Assembly (NCBI GenBank): GCA_021772735.1
Contig: JAJFLK010000485.1
Span: forward strand, 1 to 6,980
Direction: 5' to 3'
Source of the DNA: Candidatus Sumerlaeota bacterium
GTDB lineage: Bacteria; Sumerlaeota; Sumerlaeia; MVZB01; JAJFLK01
Length of the DNA stretch: 6,980 nt
The notes beneath the pieces are model-generated. The model was not told where the DNA came from and searched no databases. It worked only from the letters and a program-made list of their open reading frames with translations. Positions 6,287 to 6,980 of the stretch are shown here, one piece after another. Each line of letters begins with the position of its first letter. Within the stretch, counting starts at the first letter, position 1. The position numbers and the translations under genes were made by a program.

Positions 6287-6757
6287 TCAGTCGGCTGGTA
6301 CGATGCGATACAAGGGCTGGCCGAACTCGACGCTCTGGCCGTTCTCGATAAGAACTTCGATGATCTTGCCTCGTCGCTCGGCCTTGATCTCGTTCATGAC
6401 CTTCATCGCTTCGACGATGCACAGGATCGTATCTTCGTCAAAATCGTCCCCGACCTCGATGAAGGCCGGGCTCTCGGGCGAGGGCGAGCGATAGTATGTG
6501 CCAACGATGGGGCTGTCGATCGTCACGGCGTCGCTTTCGGCCTCGCCAGCGCCCGCAGTGGCCGACTCGCCTTGCCCGGCGGCCTCGCCCGGGGCGACAC
6601 CGGCTTGCGGCGCGGGAACGTATGCGACGTTCTGGATCTGACCCGGGCCGGGGCCCAGCACGAGCTTGACCTTTTCCTTGCCCGATTCGTATTGGAGCTC
6701 CGAGAGGCCGCGCTCCTTCATCAAATCGATCAATTCGTTGATGCGGTCCAGTTCCAT
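6287..6757 (-). CDS. accB: Acetyl-CoA carboxylase biotin carboxyl carrier protein
   Basis: A 156-residue biotin carrier (BCCP), the mobile arm that carries carboxybiotin from AccC to the carboxyltransferase. The N-terminal part (1-35, MELDRINELIDLMKERGLSE and onward) is the helical segment that contacts AccC. Residues 36-77 are a flexible linker rich in P, A, G, E and Q. The biotinyl domain begins near 79 with SPIVGTYYRSPSPESPAFIEVGD, which includes the thumb typical of acetyl-CoA carboxylase carriers, and contains EAMKVMNEI with the biotin-accepting lysine K119. The length matches E. coli AccB (156). The ATG at 6757 has AAGG 7 nt upstream on the minus strand. It is the first gene of the accB-accC-ABC ATPase operon. 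Confidence 0.96.
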   Translation of the reverse strand: MELDRINELIDLMKERGLSELQYESGKEKVKLVLGPGPGQIQNVAYVPAPQAGVAPGEAAGQGESATAGAGEAESDAVTIDSPIVGTYYRSPSPESPAFIEVGDDFDEDTILCIVEAMKVMNEIKAERRGKIIEVLIENGQSVEFGQPLYRIVPAD

Positions 6758-6764
6758 GAATAAG

Positions 6765-6768
6765 CCTT
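6765..6768 (-). promoter_or_regulatory. accB ribosome binding site
   Basis: On the minus strand AAGG lies 7 nt before the accB ATG at 6757, a moderate Shine-Dalgarno at normal spacing that supports this start. Confidence 0.5.
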
Positions 6769-6818
6769 GCGAAGGGTGTCCTGAGGTGCCCGAGACGACT
6801 GAATCGATTCTCGTAGCG

Positions 6819-6870
6819 ATCCGGATCTGTCCGGGATTCAGGGCGTCGCGCGCGCGCCCGAATTTGAATC
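6819..6870 (-). promoter_or_regulatory. Structured 5' leader of the accB operon (two hairpins)
   Basis: Two adjacent inverted repeats occupy the leader. The first (6835-6870) pairs GATTCA (6870-6865 on the minus strand) with TGAATC (6840-6835), and inside that GGGCG (6859-6855) with CGCCC (6845-6841), leaving a 5-nt bulge and a 9-nt loop of alternating CG. The second (6819-6837) pairs ATCC(C)GGA with TCCGGAT around a 4-nt loop with one bulged base. There is no T-tract after either, so they are not an ordinary terminator. The outer arm of the first starts at about the predicted transcription start, so the full stem may form only as DNA or in longer transcripts. They may affect mRNA stability or regulation of the operon; no known riboswitch class is recognised. 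Confidence 0.35.
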
Positions 6871-6874
6871 AGGT

Positions 6875-6903
6875 ATCTTGGGAAGGCACCGGTGCGCTGT
6901 CAA
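6875..6903 (-). promoter_or_regulatory. Predicted accB operon promoter with palindrome in spacer
   Basis: On the minus strand a perfect -35 TTGACA (6903-6898) is followed after 17 nt by CAAGAT (6880-6875), which matches the -10 consensus at three of six positions including the key A2 and T6. Transcription would start near 6868, giving a leader of about 110 nt before accB. The spacer holds GCACCGGTGC (6886-6895), a perfect 10-bp palindrome, in a position where a bound repressor would block RNA polymerase. The weak -10 lowers confidence. Confidence 0.45.
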
Positions 6904-6980
6904 TGGCTTTGGGCCGTGCCGGCGCGCCCGGGGCGCATCTTGCTTCAGCTACGTAGTGGAGTAGAATGGGACGGGCCCAA

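Noticed and set aside
6666..6956. A 96-codon plus-strand frame over the accB 5' end and upstream region
   Set aside because: It overlaps accB antisense, has no ribosome binding site or motif, and runs through the predicted promoter.
6966..6980. ATG with GGAG upstream at the right edge as the start of a divergent plus-strand gene
   Set aside because: Only five codons are visible and the Shine-Dalgarno spacing is short (4 nt), so it cannot be supported.

Overview
The window is about 60% G+C and reads as ordinary bacterial chromosome. A biotin-dependent acetyl-CoA carboxylase pair (accB, accC) and an ABC ATPase of the Wzt/O-antigen export type point to a Gram-negative (diderm) bacterium. The long-form PyrF and several proteins with only family-level similarity suggest a lineage away from the best-studied model bacteria. 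I cannot name a phylum from the sequence alone. No RNA gene, CRISPR array, insertion sequence or phage gene is visible.

Layout, left to right. (1) The 3' end of an unidentified plus-strand gene ends at 148. (2) A plus-strand metallo-beta-lactamase-fold hydrolase (glyoxalase II-like) occupies 198-848. (3) Convergent to it on the minus strand is a secreted, beta-propeller protein with LVIVD-type repeats (857-1978); its likely intrinsic terminator lies inside the hydrolase 3' end. (4) A short divergent promoter region (1979-2059) separates it from plus-strand pyrF (2060-2887). Both flanking genes have a -10-like hexamer about 7 nt before the ATG and no Shine-Dalgarno, so both may be leaderless. 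(5) Next comes a less G+C-rich stretch (about 50% by hand count over 3061-3480) with a four-helix membrane protein of unknown function (2969-3502) and a 17-codon ORF behind a strong GGAGGA ribosome binding site. (6) Convergent to that is a compact minus-strand operon, accB (6757-6287), accC (6273-4933) and a Wzt-like ABC ATPase (4926-3568), with gaps of 13 and 6 nt. (7) Upstream of accB lie a TTGACA-type promoter with a perfect 10-bp palindrome in its spacer and a roughly 110-nt leader able to fold into two hairpins.

How the genes work together: AccB carries biotin and AccC carboxylates it, the first half of malonyl-CoA synthesis for fatty acids; the carboxyltransferase subunits must be encoded elsewhere. 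The third gene couples this, at least transcriptionally, to an ATPase for export of a polysaccharide or lipid-linked glycan, whose permease is also absent here. PyrF makes UMP, a precursor of the UDP-sugars used in envelope synthesis. The hydrolase and the propeller protein have no evident link to these pathways.

I found no clearly new biological system. The items most worth checking are the operator-like palindrome and structured leader before accB, the acc-wzt gene coupling, the paired leaderless promoters, and the small ORFs around the membrane-protein island.
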